NCBI GenBank assembly: GCA_007922225.1
Contig: ML679956.1
Coordinates: 76,659,775-76,723,774 of the forward strand
DNA: 64,000 bases
From: Emydura subglobosa
Taxonomy: Eukaryota > Chordata > Testudines > Chelidae
Direction of reading: 5' to 3'
The position numbers were made by a program, and so were the translations under genes. The notes under the pieces were generated by a model. The model was not told where the DNA came from. It saw only the letters and a program-made list of their open reading frames with translations, and searched no databases. This document shows positions 1 to 9,574 of this stretch, piece by piece. The number at the start of each line of letters is the position of its first letter. Positions within the stretch are counted from its first letter, which is position 1.

Positions 1-57
1 ATATCTACACGAAAAAAAAAAAACCCACAGCAATGAGTTTTCTCACAGTGGGGCTAA

Positions 58-290
58 AAATAAAAGCATAGGTCTTTAGGCACAGGCTGGAGCCCGGGCC
101 CTGAAACTCAGCAAGGAGGGATGGTCTCAGAGCTCTTGTTCCTGCCTGAGCCCAAACATTTACACTGCTATTTTCAGTCCTGCAGCATGAACCCCAAAAG
201 CCCAAGTCAGTTGACCCAGCCTCTGAGACTTGCAGTCACAGTGTTTTTTTGTTGTTCAATGCGTTAGTTTTTTGCTGTGTAGATTTGCCC
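58..290 (+). mobile_element. Remnant of an interspersed 'tctacac' family repeat
   Basis: A segment with blocks such as 'caggctggagcccgggcc' and 'cccaagtcagttgaccc', ending at 'gctgtgtagatttgccc'. The same blocks recur near 6.45, 27.4, 31.4 and 49.3-50.2 kb. The terminal motif, tgtctacactgc or its complement tgtagaca, suggests a non-autonomous DNA transposon family. The class is inferred. Confidence 0.45.
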
Positions 291-368
291 TAATAGTTTG
301 TGTGTTTTTGTTTTGGCTGCTTTCCATGAGTTTAGCTGGATTTCGTGCTTGTAAAAGGGATCAGGTTT

Positions 369-713
369 AGAGCTAGTTGAAATGTTTTTCAGCAAATAGA
401 ACTTTTGCTAGAAAATGCATTTCAGGGGCTCTGACAGTCTTTGTGAATTCTTGTCAAATTTGACAAGTTTTGGCCGTGAAAAAAAATGGGTATTTCACTT
501 TCAAACTGCCCTATTTAAAACACATGCAGGCATACACAGAACTTTGGGGAAAAAATGTATCGAGTCCACCCAAAAGGTTTCAGTCAATTCTAAATGAAGT
601 TCTTTCGAGTTTTCCAATTTGATGAAAATTAAAAAAAACATTATTTCGGTTTGAATGTTATCAGATTTTTTTCAGGTTTTCTGAACTGAAAAAGCCTTTA
701 TTGCCCCAGCTCT
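369..713. mobile_element. AT-rich inverted-repeat element (agagctggt family)
   Basis: It begins agagctagttgaaatg and ends gccccagctct, so the termini are imperfect inverted repeats of AGAGCTGG. The interior is rich in runs of A and T with GAAA and TTTC blocks. Related copies lie near 43.2, 47.1, 51.4, 53.5-54.5 and 56.7 kb. No coding capacity is visible. It abuts the next CR1 directly. Confidence 0.5.
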
Positions 714-721
714 AGTTAGAT

Positions 722-2400
722 TTATAGATTCCAAGGCTCGTATGGGTCATTGTGATCATCTAGTCAGACCTACTGTATAACCCAGGCCAGACAACTTCCC
801 CAAAATAATTTCTAGAGCAGATCTTTTAGAAAAGTAACCCATCTTGATTTAAAAATTGTCAATGAGGGAGAATCCACTACTACCTTTGGTAGGTTGTTCC
901 AATGGTTAATCACCTTCACTGTTAAAAATGTATGCCTTGTTTCCAGTCTGAATTGGACTCGCTTAAATTTCTAGCCATTGGATTATAACTTTTTCAGCTA
1001 GATTGAAGAGCCCATTATTAAATATTTGTTCCCCCTGTAGATACTTATAGACTGAAATCAAGTCACCCTTTAACCTTCTCTTTGTTAAGATAAACAGATT
1101 GCGCTCCTTGGGTCTAACACTAGAAGACAGGTTTTCTAATCCTTTAATCATTCTCGTGATTCTTCTCTGAACCCTGACCAATTTATCAACATCCTTCTTG
1201 AATTATGAGCACCAGAACTGTAATTAAGGATGGCCTACCTTCTTTATTTCTAGATGTATATATTCACATTAACCTATTAAAACACATATTGTTTGCTTGC
1301 ACCCAGTTTACCAAACAATGTAGATGGCTCTGAATCAGTGACCTGTCCACTTCATTATTTAAAATTCCCACAATTTTTTTGTCATCTGCAAACTTTATCA
1401 GTGATGATTTTAAGTTTTCTTTCTGCAGGATCCCACTAGAAACACACCTGTTAGATGATGATCCCCATTTACAGTTACAGTTACATTTTGAGACCTATCA
1501 GTTAGCCAGTTTTTAATCCATTTAATGTGTGCCATGTTAATTTTATGTCATTCTAATTTTTTAATCAAAATATTGTGCATTACCAAGTCAAACGCCTTAC
1601 GGAAGTCAAAGTATATTATGTCAACACTATTACCTTTATCAACCAAACTTGTAATCTCATCAAAAAAAGATATCAAATTAGTTTAACAGGATCTACTTTC
1701 CATAAACCCATGTTGATTTGCATTAATTATGTTAACCTCCTATAATTCTTCATTAATTGAATCCCAGATCAGCCATTTCTTTATCTTGTGTGGGACTGAT
1801 GTCAGGCTGGCAGGCCTGTAATTACCAGGGTGACCCCATTTACCCTTTTTAAAAATTGCACATTATTGGCTTGCTTCCGTTTCTGGAGCTTCCCAGTGCT
1901 CCAAGACTTATTGAATATCAACATTAATGGTCCAGAGAGTGTCTCAGCCAGCTATTTTAAAATTGTTGGATGCAAGTAATCTGGACCTGTGGATTTAAAA
2001 ATGTCTAACTTTAGTATCTTCTCTTTAACATCCACCAGAGATTCTAGTGAAATGGAAAGAGCTTCTTCCTCATCATATGATGAGATTAGATCATCTTTTC
2101 TCCCCAAAATAGAGAACAGAAAAATTTATTGAATATTTTTGCCTTTTCTGCATTATTATTGACAATTCTATTGTTTCCATCTAATAATGGAACGACAGCA
2201 TTGTCAGGAATCTTTTTGTTCCTAATGTATTTTAAAGAGTCCTTATTTTCCCTAACTCAGATGGCCATAGATTTTTCCTTATGTCCCTTTGCTTCCCTTA
2301 TCCATTTTCTACAATTCTTAACTTCTGATTTATATTATTTTCATCAACTTCCCCTCTCTTCCATTTGTTTATAAAATACTTAGGATGTCAATTCTGTAGA
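722..2400 (-). mobile_element. CR1 LINE, long degenerate copy
   Basis: The left end resembles the reverse complement of a CR1 3' end (tagattccaagg, catctagtcagacc). The complement of 963-1181 encodes a 72-residue stretch with the CR1 reverse-transcriptase C-terminal pattern (RVQRRITRMIKGLENL, then KRRLKGDLISVYKYLQG). Upstream RT coding text, decayed by stops and indels, runs to about 2.4 kb. At about 1.7 kb it is one of the longest LINE copies here. It is not active. Confidence 0.8.
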
Positions 2401-3649
2401 CTGATGTCCTTTGTTTAGTCCACCAAGGGCATCAATGGTGCAAGCTTCCTAACTTCACCCTCTGGCCAATATGACTTAGCCACGACTTGGAAGAATCTCT
2501 AGGGATCAAAGGGTAGTTCAGTTGCCACAATCACTCCACATTGGGCTTTTCTGTTGGGAATGGCAGTTGTGGTACCAGTCCAGACCCCAGTTCCTTTCTT
2601 ACAGGTTATAGACCAAATGTTGACTTTTATTAGTGATTGAACATTGCTTTCACTTGGTTTCAAACCAGGAAATATCTGAGCTGCTGAAATAGCCCTGAGC
2701 CTTGTGTTCTCCCTAACCTTATCTCCTGGTAATTTGAAAAAGCTTAGTTTTGATAGAAGATGTCTGCATGTGTGGGTTCCTTTTTCAGTATGCATAAATG
2801 CTAAGGACACCCAGTGTTTCCTCCAAAATGCTACAATCCTAAATGATCCCCATTTGTTAAAAATGTGTAAATTCTTAACAGTTGTTGCCGCGATTCAATC
2901 ACATCCTTGGCAGAAAAAAAAATGGTCCCCTTGTAATTTTCATTAGCCCACTGCCCTCCAACATGCCAGTCCAGGATGTGCATCATAATCACGTTACAAA
3001 GCAAACAGAAATAGCAACCAGAAAGCGTTAGGCACGGGGACCGGCTGAAGGAAGGACACGGGTCCAGTGCATGTTGGGTAATTATTTTCTCAGTGATCCC
3101 AAGATTCTAAGCCAGAGGGGAGAAGTTAGCAAGAAGTGAACAGGAACCTTGTTGTAATTCCAACAGGAGGCTGATCATCGTCACAATCACAGTCTGTTTA
3201 ATGGTCCTTCCAGGGCTAATAATAATAATAAAAAGGACACCAATGAAAGGAAAAGCATACCTTGCACCTGAAAACAGGCACATGCCTTCCCAATGTCCTC
3301 TTCCTTTCCTGAGCACTGCATCATTGGCGTTAGAGTCATTAAAAGGCATTATCCCAGTGTATAATTCAGCGATGTTGCACAGAGCTGGCCTGAATGGAAA
3401 TCCAACTCTTGCTTTCAATGGGCTTGATCTTGCATGGGACTGATGTGCTGTATGTATGGGTGCAAGTGACGGGCAGTAGAGCAGGTGTGCACAGCCTCTC
3501 TTAGCCACCATGATGGTAGGCAGCAAGATAAGGTAGGCAGACAGGTAGATGAGAGCATTGCTGCACAGCTACTGCATGTTGTCTAATAGTAGGAGATATT
3601 CACAGCCAAACCCAGCAACCGCCTCCATCAGCTTTGGTTGGGTTGCGGC
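2401..3649. other. No recognisable gene
   Basis: Open frames of up to 139 codons (minus strand, 3107-3526) show no family signature and overlap frames on the other strand. A short ataataataataa run lies near 3220. I see nothing else. Confidence 0.5.
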
Positions 3650-3905
3650 AGCTTTCTTGGCACGGACGTAGTATTAGGATGGAAGACCAATGAATTACGA
3701 AACACGTTTGCCAGAGAATGTGCTACACAGCTGGAGACCGCATGGTCACCAGAAGCTTCAGTGGTGTGATAAGACCTCCAGGAATGGACACAAACTGAAT
3801 GTCCAGCCAGACCACCTTAAGGACCTAGTCAGAGACTGAGCTGGGTGGCGCTCAATCTTCAATGACGCTACATCTCTTTGGGATGTGCCTGGATGATACT
3901 GAATA
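3650..3905 (+). mobile_element. RTE-like LINE 3' end fragment
   Basis: One frame reads SIRMEDQ, as in the GHxxRMxD pattern near the C-terminus of RTE-clade ORF2. Further on comes DLVRD followed by AGWRS, matching the usual DLAxDRxxWRS ending. The copy ends near ggatgat, consistent with the GAT-type microsatellite tails of RTE elements. It is homologous in inverted orientation to 38418-38925. Confidence 0.5.
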
Positions 3906-3976
3906 GTAAGGCCAAAAAAAGGGGATCTTGGCTGTATTCCTGGAATGCCCAAATCAGAGCCCATTGCCTTCATCCG

Positions 3977-5680
3977 ATAAAAACACAAGAAGGGCCATAC
4001 TGGGTCAGACCAATGGTCCATCTAGCCCAGTATCCTGTTTTCCGACAGTGGCCAGTGCCAGATGTTTCACAGGGAACAGAAAGAACTGGGCAATTATTGA
4101 ATCATTCATCCCCTGTTACCCAGTCCCAGCTTCTGGCAGTCAGATGCTTAGGGCAGTGATTCTCAACCAGGGATACGTATATCCTTGGGTGTATGCAGAG
4201 ATCATCTGGGGATACAGCAACTCATCTAGATATTTGCCTAGTTTTACAACAGGCTACATAAAAAGCACTTGCAAAGTCAGTCCAAACTGAAATTTCAGAC
4301 AGACAAAAGGAGAAAGTAAACAATTTTTCAGTAATAGGGTGCTATGACACATTTGTATCTTTATATCTGATTTTGTAAGCAAGTAGTTTTTAAGTGAGGT
4401 AAAACTTGGGGTACATAAGATAAATCAGACTCCTGAAAGAGGTAGAATAGTCTGGAAAGATTGAGAGCCACTGGTTTAGGGATACCCAGAGCCTGGGGTT
4501 GCATCGCTGACCATCTTGGCTAATAGCCATTGAGAGATCTATCCTCCAGGAATGTATCTAATTCTTTTTTGAACTCAGTTATACTTTTGGCCTTCACAAC
4601 ACCCCATGGCAATGAGTTCCACAGACTGACTGCATTGTGTGATGGAGTACTTTCTTTTGTTTGTTTTAAATCTTCTGACTATTAATTTCAGTGGATGACC
4701 ACTGTTTCTTGTGTTACGTGAAGGGATAAATAACACTTTCTTATTCACTTTCTCCACACCAGTCATGATTTTATAGACTTCTATAGACCTTTATAGACCT
4801 CTACCATATAGACCTCTACCCCTTAGTCATCTCTTTTCCAAGATGAACAATCTCAGTCTTTTTCATCTCTTTTCATGTGGAAGCTGTTCCATAACTTTAA
4901 CCATTTTTGTTACCCTTCTTTATACTTTTTCCAATTGTAATATACCTTTTTTGAGATGAGGTGGCCAGAACTTCATGAAATATTCAAGATATAGGCATAC
5001 CATGGATTTACACAGGGGCATTGTGATATTTTCTGTCTTATTATCTATCCCTTTCCTAATGGTTCCTAACATGGTGTTAGCTTTTTTGACTGCTGCTGCA
5101 CATTGAGTGGATGTTTTCAGAGAACTATCCACAATGACTCCAAGATCTCTTTCCTGAGTGGTAAGAGCTAATTTAGACCCCATGACTTTGTGTGCATAGT
5201 TGAGATTATATTTTCCAGTGTGCATTACTTGGCATTTATCATTATTGAATATCATCTGCCATTTTGTTGCCCAGTTTTGTGAGATCCTTTTGTAACTCTT
5301 TGCAGTCAGCTTTGGACTTAGCTATCTTGAGTAATTTTATATCATCTGCAAATTTTGCCACTTCGCTGTTTACCCCTTTTTCCAAACCATTTATGATTAT
5401 GTTGAACAGTACTGGTCCCAGTAGAGATCCTTGTGGGACCCTACTGTTTACCTTTCTCCATTGTGAAAACTGGCCATTTATTCCTACCCTTTGTTTCCAA
5501 TCTTTTAACCAGTTACTGATTCATGAGACGATCTCCCCTCTTATCTCATGACTCCTATTTAAGAGTATTTGGTGAGGAACCTTGACAAAGGCTTTCTGAA
5601 AGTCCAAGTACACTATATCCACTGGATCACCCTTTTCCACATGTTTTGCTAACCATATATCTATATTGCCACAAAGCTGT
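3977..5680 (-). mobile_element. CR1 LINE carrying a nested hAT MITE
   Basis: The left end has ccatactgggtcagacca and ccatctagcccag, the antisense 3' end of a CR1 subfamily. The complement of 4920-5255 gives a 111-residue uninterrupted stretch of CR1 RT (KCQVMHTGK, then ERDLGVIVDSSLK, AAVKKANTMLGTIRKG and LEYFMKFWPPHLKK). The remaining RT text to about 5.68 kb is broken. A small local duplication of tatagacctctacc lies near 4787-4820. The element is split at 4154-4473. Confidence 0.85.
4154..4473. mobile_element. hAT-type MITE inserted in CR1
   Basis: The left end is cagtgattctcaacc and the right end is gattgagagccactg, giving imperfect hAT-type terminal inverted repeats of the form CAGTGRYTCTCAA. 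The flanks are gcttaggg (4146-4153) and gtttaggg (4474-4481), an 8-bp target duplication with one mismatch, as hAT superfamily insertions make. The 320-bp interior is non-coding. CR1 sequence resumes immediately after it, so it is younger than its host copy. Confidence 0.8.
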
Positions 5681-5689
5681 AGGAATCTT

Positions 5690-6444
5690 CACAGCTGAAT
5701 AAAATCCACAATCCCTTCCCTGAAGAGCCTAGAGCCTCCGAATTTAATCCTGCAAACACTTGCTACTGAAAGTAATGCTGCCTGCTGGGTATAACCGAAG
5801 GCTGTGGTGCAGATTCTGATCTCGGTAGCGCTGTTGTAGATCAGGAGTGCGACAAGCGTTCCTACAGGCATCTCACTTTCCTTTCGGGCGTTGCATTGCT
5901 ATGCGCAGTGTGTAACGTATTAAAAAGATGCTCTTGGAGCAGAGCTGGAGACGTGAATGTGTGTCACGTAACTGTCTGGATGGTATGAATTGGCTTGTTA
6001 AATGGCTGGCTGAAAATCAGCCCGTCTCCGTGGAGGATCTGGAAAGACAATGGAGACCCCCATGGCCAGGACAGTCACACTTAGCTACTAAAAGGCAAGA
6101 GGGGAGAGATTTGTCCCTCCTCCCCCATCTCTCTGTGGGAAAGGACCCGAGCTGGAGAACCAAGGGGAGGTTGAGAGCTGAGAGCTGAGTTGCTCACAGA
6201 GAAAGACACTGGACACACAGCTGGGAAACTAGGCAAAAGGGACAGAGACAGAGAGACAAGGCCAAAATGGATTCCTCAGTCACTCGGCTGGGGGATCCCT
6301 GATGTCAGAAAGACTGAGCTCTTTCTTATCCTCTGCTTCTCCGGGCTAACCAAAGGACTTTCAGATTCTGTAGGCCAGGTGGCTAATAAATTGTTACCTT
6401 GTTTTGAAAAGGCTCGCTTTATTCCCTTCCGTCTTGCCGAATCC
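5690..6444. other. No gene; possible retroelement-derived block
   Basis: The stretch 5930-6440 has an mRNA or LTR-like texture, with repeated ACAGAGA runs and an aataaattgttacc near 6388. It has no coding signature that I recognise. Two overlapping frames of 85-86 codons look like chance. Confidence 0.3.
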
Positions 6445-6585
6445 TAGAGCCCACGCTCCAGCCGGAGCCAGCACGTCTACACTGTAATTAAACAGCCCCT
6501 TAGCCTGAGCCCCGCAAGCCCGAATCAGCTGGCATGGGCCAGCTGTGGATTTGAAAGTGCCGTGTAGACGCACCCTTGGAGTCCA
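6445..6585 (-). mobile_element. 'tctacac' family copy
   Basis: It contains gtctacactgtaattaaac, agccccttagcctgagccc and a closing gtgtagacgcaccc. The inner block is almost identical to one at 31495-31550, which shows a dispersed repeat. The two ends mirror each other (tctacact and gtgtaga), as in a short inverted-repeat transposon. Confidence 0.5.
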
Positions 6586-7319
6586 GCACTCTAAAGGATT
6601 GGCTCTAAGGGACTGGTGACAGGCTGGGGCCTAGACCAGACCCTGTGAATCCATGACAAGGAGACATGCCAATGAGACTGAGTTACTCTGGATTGAAGCC
6701 GGTGTAAATAATAGCAACATCGAGCCAGCTGACATTGAACAATAGGGTTTGCATGTGCAAATTCTGTAGCGCAAAGACACTGCTATATTCACCCATAGCG
6801 AGGCAGATTCTGCTACCCTTGCATTGAGTGGTACAGTTATTCAGTGAGCAACCCCTTTGATTTCGACAGGTCTCTTCAGGGAGTGAGGCACTACTCTGAA
6901 GCAAGGGTGGCTGCATCGAGCCCATTGTTATGGCAAGGGGGACTAAGGGTTAGCAGACAGGTGGAGCAAAGGAAAGAATGGAGCTTCATTTGATGAGAAT
7001 CTCCTTAAACAGATCATTGTGAGAAAACCACACCCGCCCTGCTGGCTGAGTGATTAATAGGAGCTGAGAACGTTAAGAAAGTGTGTGGGGGGGAATCACA
7101 TACACACAGACAAAGGCAAAGGAGGAAACAGGCAACTCCTAAAAACAGACACATTACTTCACCGCCGAGTCAAACCAGGGGAAACACTGATTTACCGAAT
7201 GACACCAGCCAGAGTCAGCACCAGATTCCAACCTCAATGATGCCAGTGTAAATCTAGGGCCATGCCAATGAGGGCACTGGAGTTACTCCAACATGAAGCT
7301 GGCATCCTGGTGATGACAG
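6586..7319. other. No gene; faint palindromic repeat motif
   Basis: Two stretches (near 6665-6710 and 7220-7300) carry 'gagttactc' and 'ggtgtaaat' style blocks. These belong to dispersed repeats built around CATTGAMTTCAATGG. Otherwise nothing is recognised. Confidence 0.35.
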
Positions 7320-7500
7320 GAAGGATGGTCTTGTGGTTCAGGAACAAGATGACGGCTCAGGAGAGCTGGGTTCCTTTCCTGGCTCTGCCACAGCCTCCCT
7401 GCATGACCTGGGCTGAGTCATTTAATTTCCCTGGACCTCAGTTCACCATCTGTAAAATGGGGATAAGAACCCTTCTTTTGACTGTTTTGTCTCTTTAGGT
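7320..7500 (+). mobile_element. MIR/CORE-type SINE
   Basis: It has the MIR order: a 'gctgggttcctttcctggc' block, then 'tgacctgggctgagtca', then 'cctcagttcaccatctg' and taaaatggggataa. Tail sequence ttgaaagctctt follows. The copy is old and diverged. Confidence 0.75.
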
Positions 7501-7764
7501 TGAAAGCTCTTTTTGCGGTTTGGACCGCCTCTCACTATCTAGCAAACTTCCAAATCTCTTGAGCGTCACCCATGGCTAGTTCTACCCAGTGTAACGGCAA
7601 GGTTGCTTGTGATCTCCTACCTGGAGTTGATCTGGAGTAATTCCAGTGAAACCAACAGAGCTACTCATGATTCACATCGAGGAAACTAAGAGCAGCATCT
7701 GGTCCTCAGCTTCTGCCCTGCAGCAGGCAAGATACTGTCGATCTACGACACTTACCTCCAGAGT

Positions 7765-7925
7765 AATGGGGCACCTTCAAATCTTTAAGTGTTGTAATCC
7801 CCACTTTCCTGATGGGAAACTGAGGCATGGAGAGACTAAGTGACTTGCCTACAGAACACAAGAAGCAGGGAATTGAACCTAGCTTTTCCAAATATCAGCT
7901 GAGCACCCTAACCATTGGGCATTCC
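7765..7925 (-). mobile_element. MIR/CORE-type SINE, antisense
   Basis: It reads in reverse MIR order: tgggaaactgaggcatgg, agactaagtgacttgcc, gggaattgaacctagc and accctaaccattgggc. Confidence 0.75.
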
Positions 7926-8327
7926 TTCCTCTATGCTGCCTTTCTAAAAGATTTGCTCCAATTTGACCACAAGTTACTGAGATTGACGTAGAACATTCTC
8001 CCACTCATTTCATCCTGAGAAGTATGTAACAATCCACTGAGTTTTTGTTCTGTGACATCACATGTGGCTGAGCCAATTGGCCTCTGGTTCAGCTGTAAAA
8101 CTTGAAAGCTGCAATCCGATTGGTTAAAAATGTTGCCTGAAGCTTTGGTCACTCACTGTGACAGTTGCTGGAGGCTGAGCCCAGTCCATAGGGGTAGCGT
8201 AGTGCTGATGACAAAAGCTCGAAGGCAGCAGTAGTTCTGCTCCTGGCTTTAGTTTCCCTTGAAGGTCAGGGGCACTGGGTCACCGATAGCCTGAAGTAGC
8301 ATCTCCAAAGCAAAGTTGAACTGGGCA

Positions 8328-9251
8328 ATGGTCTTGAACAACAAACCCGCAGTGCAAGAGGATCAGCAGGCTGGAGCCGTCAAAAGTAAATGCCTCCTGT
8401 TTTCACTGATCCCTGCAGAGGAGAAGATGGTCATCGAAAGGAAGGTCTTGGGAACGGTCAAGTGGTTCAACGTCAGAAATGGCTACGGTTTCATTATGAG
8501 GAGCGACAACAAGACGGACGTGTTTGTCCATCAGACGGCCATCAAGAAGAACAACCCCTATAAGTACCATCGCAGCGTAGGGGATGGGGAGATGGTGGAG
8601 TTTGATGTGGTTCTAGGGGATAAAGGCCTGGAGGCTGCCAATGTCACCGGTCCCGGCGGCATCCCTGTGCAAGGCAGCATATACGCCGCAGACCGTCGTA
8701 AATGCTCTTTGGGTCCAAGGAGGAGTCCGCCTCACAGGAATTACCATATCTGTGAGAGCATGCCAAAGAACGAGGGAGCAACGGATGCCCCAGAAGATGG
8801 GAACCTGCCCTACAGTGGCCAGTCTTATTTCATGCCCAGATACTATGGGTGTCAGCCCCAGTATTCCAACTCTCCTGTGAGAACAGAAGTCTTGCATGAT
8901 GAAAGTCAAGGTGAGCGGGCAGAAGAAAGCAAACCAGCGAAACAGAGCCTATACCAGGGCTTCAGGCAGCTTCTCAGCTTACGACAGCATTGTCTGAGAT
9001 TGCCTAGAGAGGAGGGAAGTGAAAAGTCTAATGGAAACCCTCCTGCAAATGAGACTGAAGAGACAGCAATAATTCAACGTTGCTACCGTCCTAACTTCAG
9101 TTATCTACGCAGACGCCCACGGAAACCACAAGATAGCAAAGAGACCAAGGAGACTACTGAATCATCAGCTGAAGACACAATGCCCAGAAAGATGGGGCTG
9201 GGTAAATGTCATGCACCTAGCACTACCCAGCCACCAAACAAGAAGGAGTAA
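8328..9251 (+). CDS. YBX1: Y-box protein retrogene, open reading frame of 307 codons
   Basis: This is an intronless frame derived from YBX1, whose parent is an RNA- and DNA-binding cold-shock protein. The open frame begins at a TTG (8316). The first ATG is 8328 (gcaATGG); a second ATG at 8427 (aagATGG) has a stronger context and sits where YBX1 homology begins, giving 274 codons. Numbered from 8328, residues about 39-110 form the cold-shock domain. RNP1 (NGYGFI) and RNP2 (VFVHQ) are present, and W46, F55, F66 and H68 match human YB-1 W65, F74, F85 and H87. The C-terminal domain is alignable (RPQYSNPP-type, KPQDxKETK) but most arginine clusters are lost to Gln, Cys and His. The end is frame-shifted past the ancestral stop at 9203-9205. 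Expression is unproven; it may be a young-looking pseudogene. Confidence 0.8.
   Translation: MVLNNKPAVQEDQQAGAVKSKCLLFSLIPAEEKMVIERKVLGTVKWFNVRNGYGFIMRSDNKTDVFVHQTAIKKNNPYKYHRSVGDGEMVEFDVVLGDKGLEAANVTGPGGIPVQGSIYAADRRKCSLGPRRSPPHRNYHICESMPKNEGATDAPEDGNLPYSGQSYFMPRYYGCQPQYSNSPVRTEVLHDESQGERAEESKPAKQSLYQGFRQLLSLRQHCLRLPREEGSEKSNGNPPANETEETAIIQRCYRPNFSYLRRRPRKPQDSKETKETTESSAEDTMPRKMGLGKCHAPSTTQPPNKKE
8392..8418 (+). promoter_or_regulatory. Possible 3' splice acceptor before the cold-shock domain
   Basis: A pyrimidine-rich run (cctcctgttttcactg) leads into ccctgcag at 8411-8418, immediately 5' of the point where YBX1 homology begins. If used, it would join a host 5' exon to the retrocopy. This is only a sequence resemblance. 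Confidence 0.25.
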
Positions 9252-9572
9252 GAGAACACGGAAACCCAGGAATAAGAATGAAGATCTTCAGCACTTGCAG
9301 TTTTCCTTGCTGCTGTCTGGATAACTCAACATTTACCATCATGAGGTTTCCGTCTTTCTTTCTTAAACTCCTGTCAGTCTCCTTTCAGGACCAACGAAGC
9401 TGAAAGATTTGACAAGTTGTTTCCTACTTATCCAATCAAGCTGAGATTTTGAATAGCCTTTCCTTTTAATGTGTGTGAAATGCAATACTTGATTTCTCCC
9501 CCACCCCACACCACACACTTCAAAGTTAGCAAATTGCAAGCATCTCTTAATAAAGGTCTTAAAGAATTTTTT
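8418..9572 (+). pseudogene. YBX1: YBX1 processed retrocopy, full extent with 3' UTR
   Basis: Homology to a vertebrate YBX1 transcript starts inside exon 1, just before the cold-shock domain. It runs without introns through the coding region and into the 3' UTR. UTR landmarks are 'accaaacaagaagga' after the ancestral stop, 'gctgagattttgaa' near 9440, 'gcaaattgcaagcatctc' and 'ttaataaaggtcttaaa'. The A/P-rich N-terminus of the parent is missing, as in a 5'-truncated reverse transcript. No clear poly(A) tract or target duplication survives at the right edge, so the insertion is old. Confidence 0.8.
9549..9554 (+). terminator. Polyadenylation signal AATAAA inherited from YBX1
   Basis: The sequence is ttAATAAAggtcttaaa, the distal poly(A) signal context of vertebrate YBX1 as I recall it. 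It is followed by TTTTTTAAAG rather than a clean A tract. Confidence 0.65.
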
Positions 9573-9574
9573 AA

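Noticed and set aside
8613..8909. 98-codon antisense frame within the YBX1 retrocopy
   Set aside because: Shadow of the sense coding frame, with no independent evidence.
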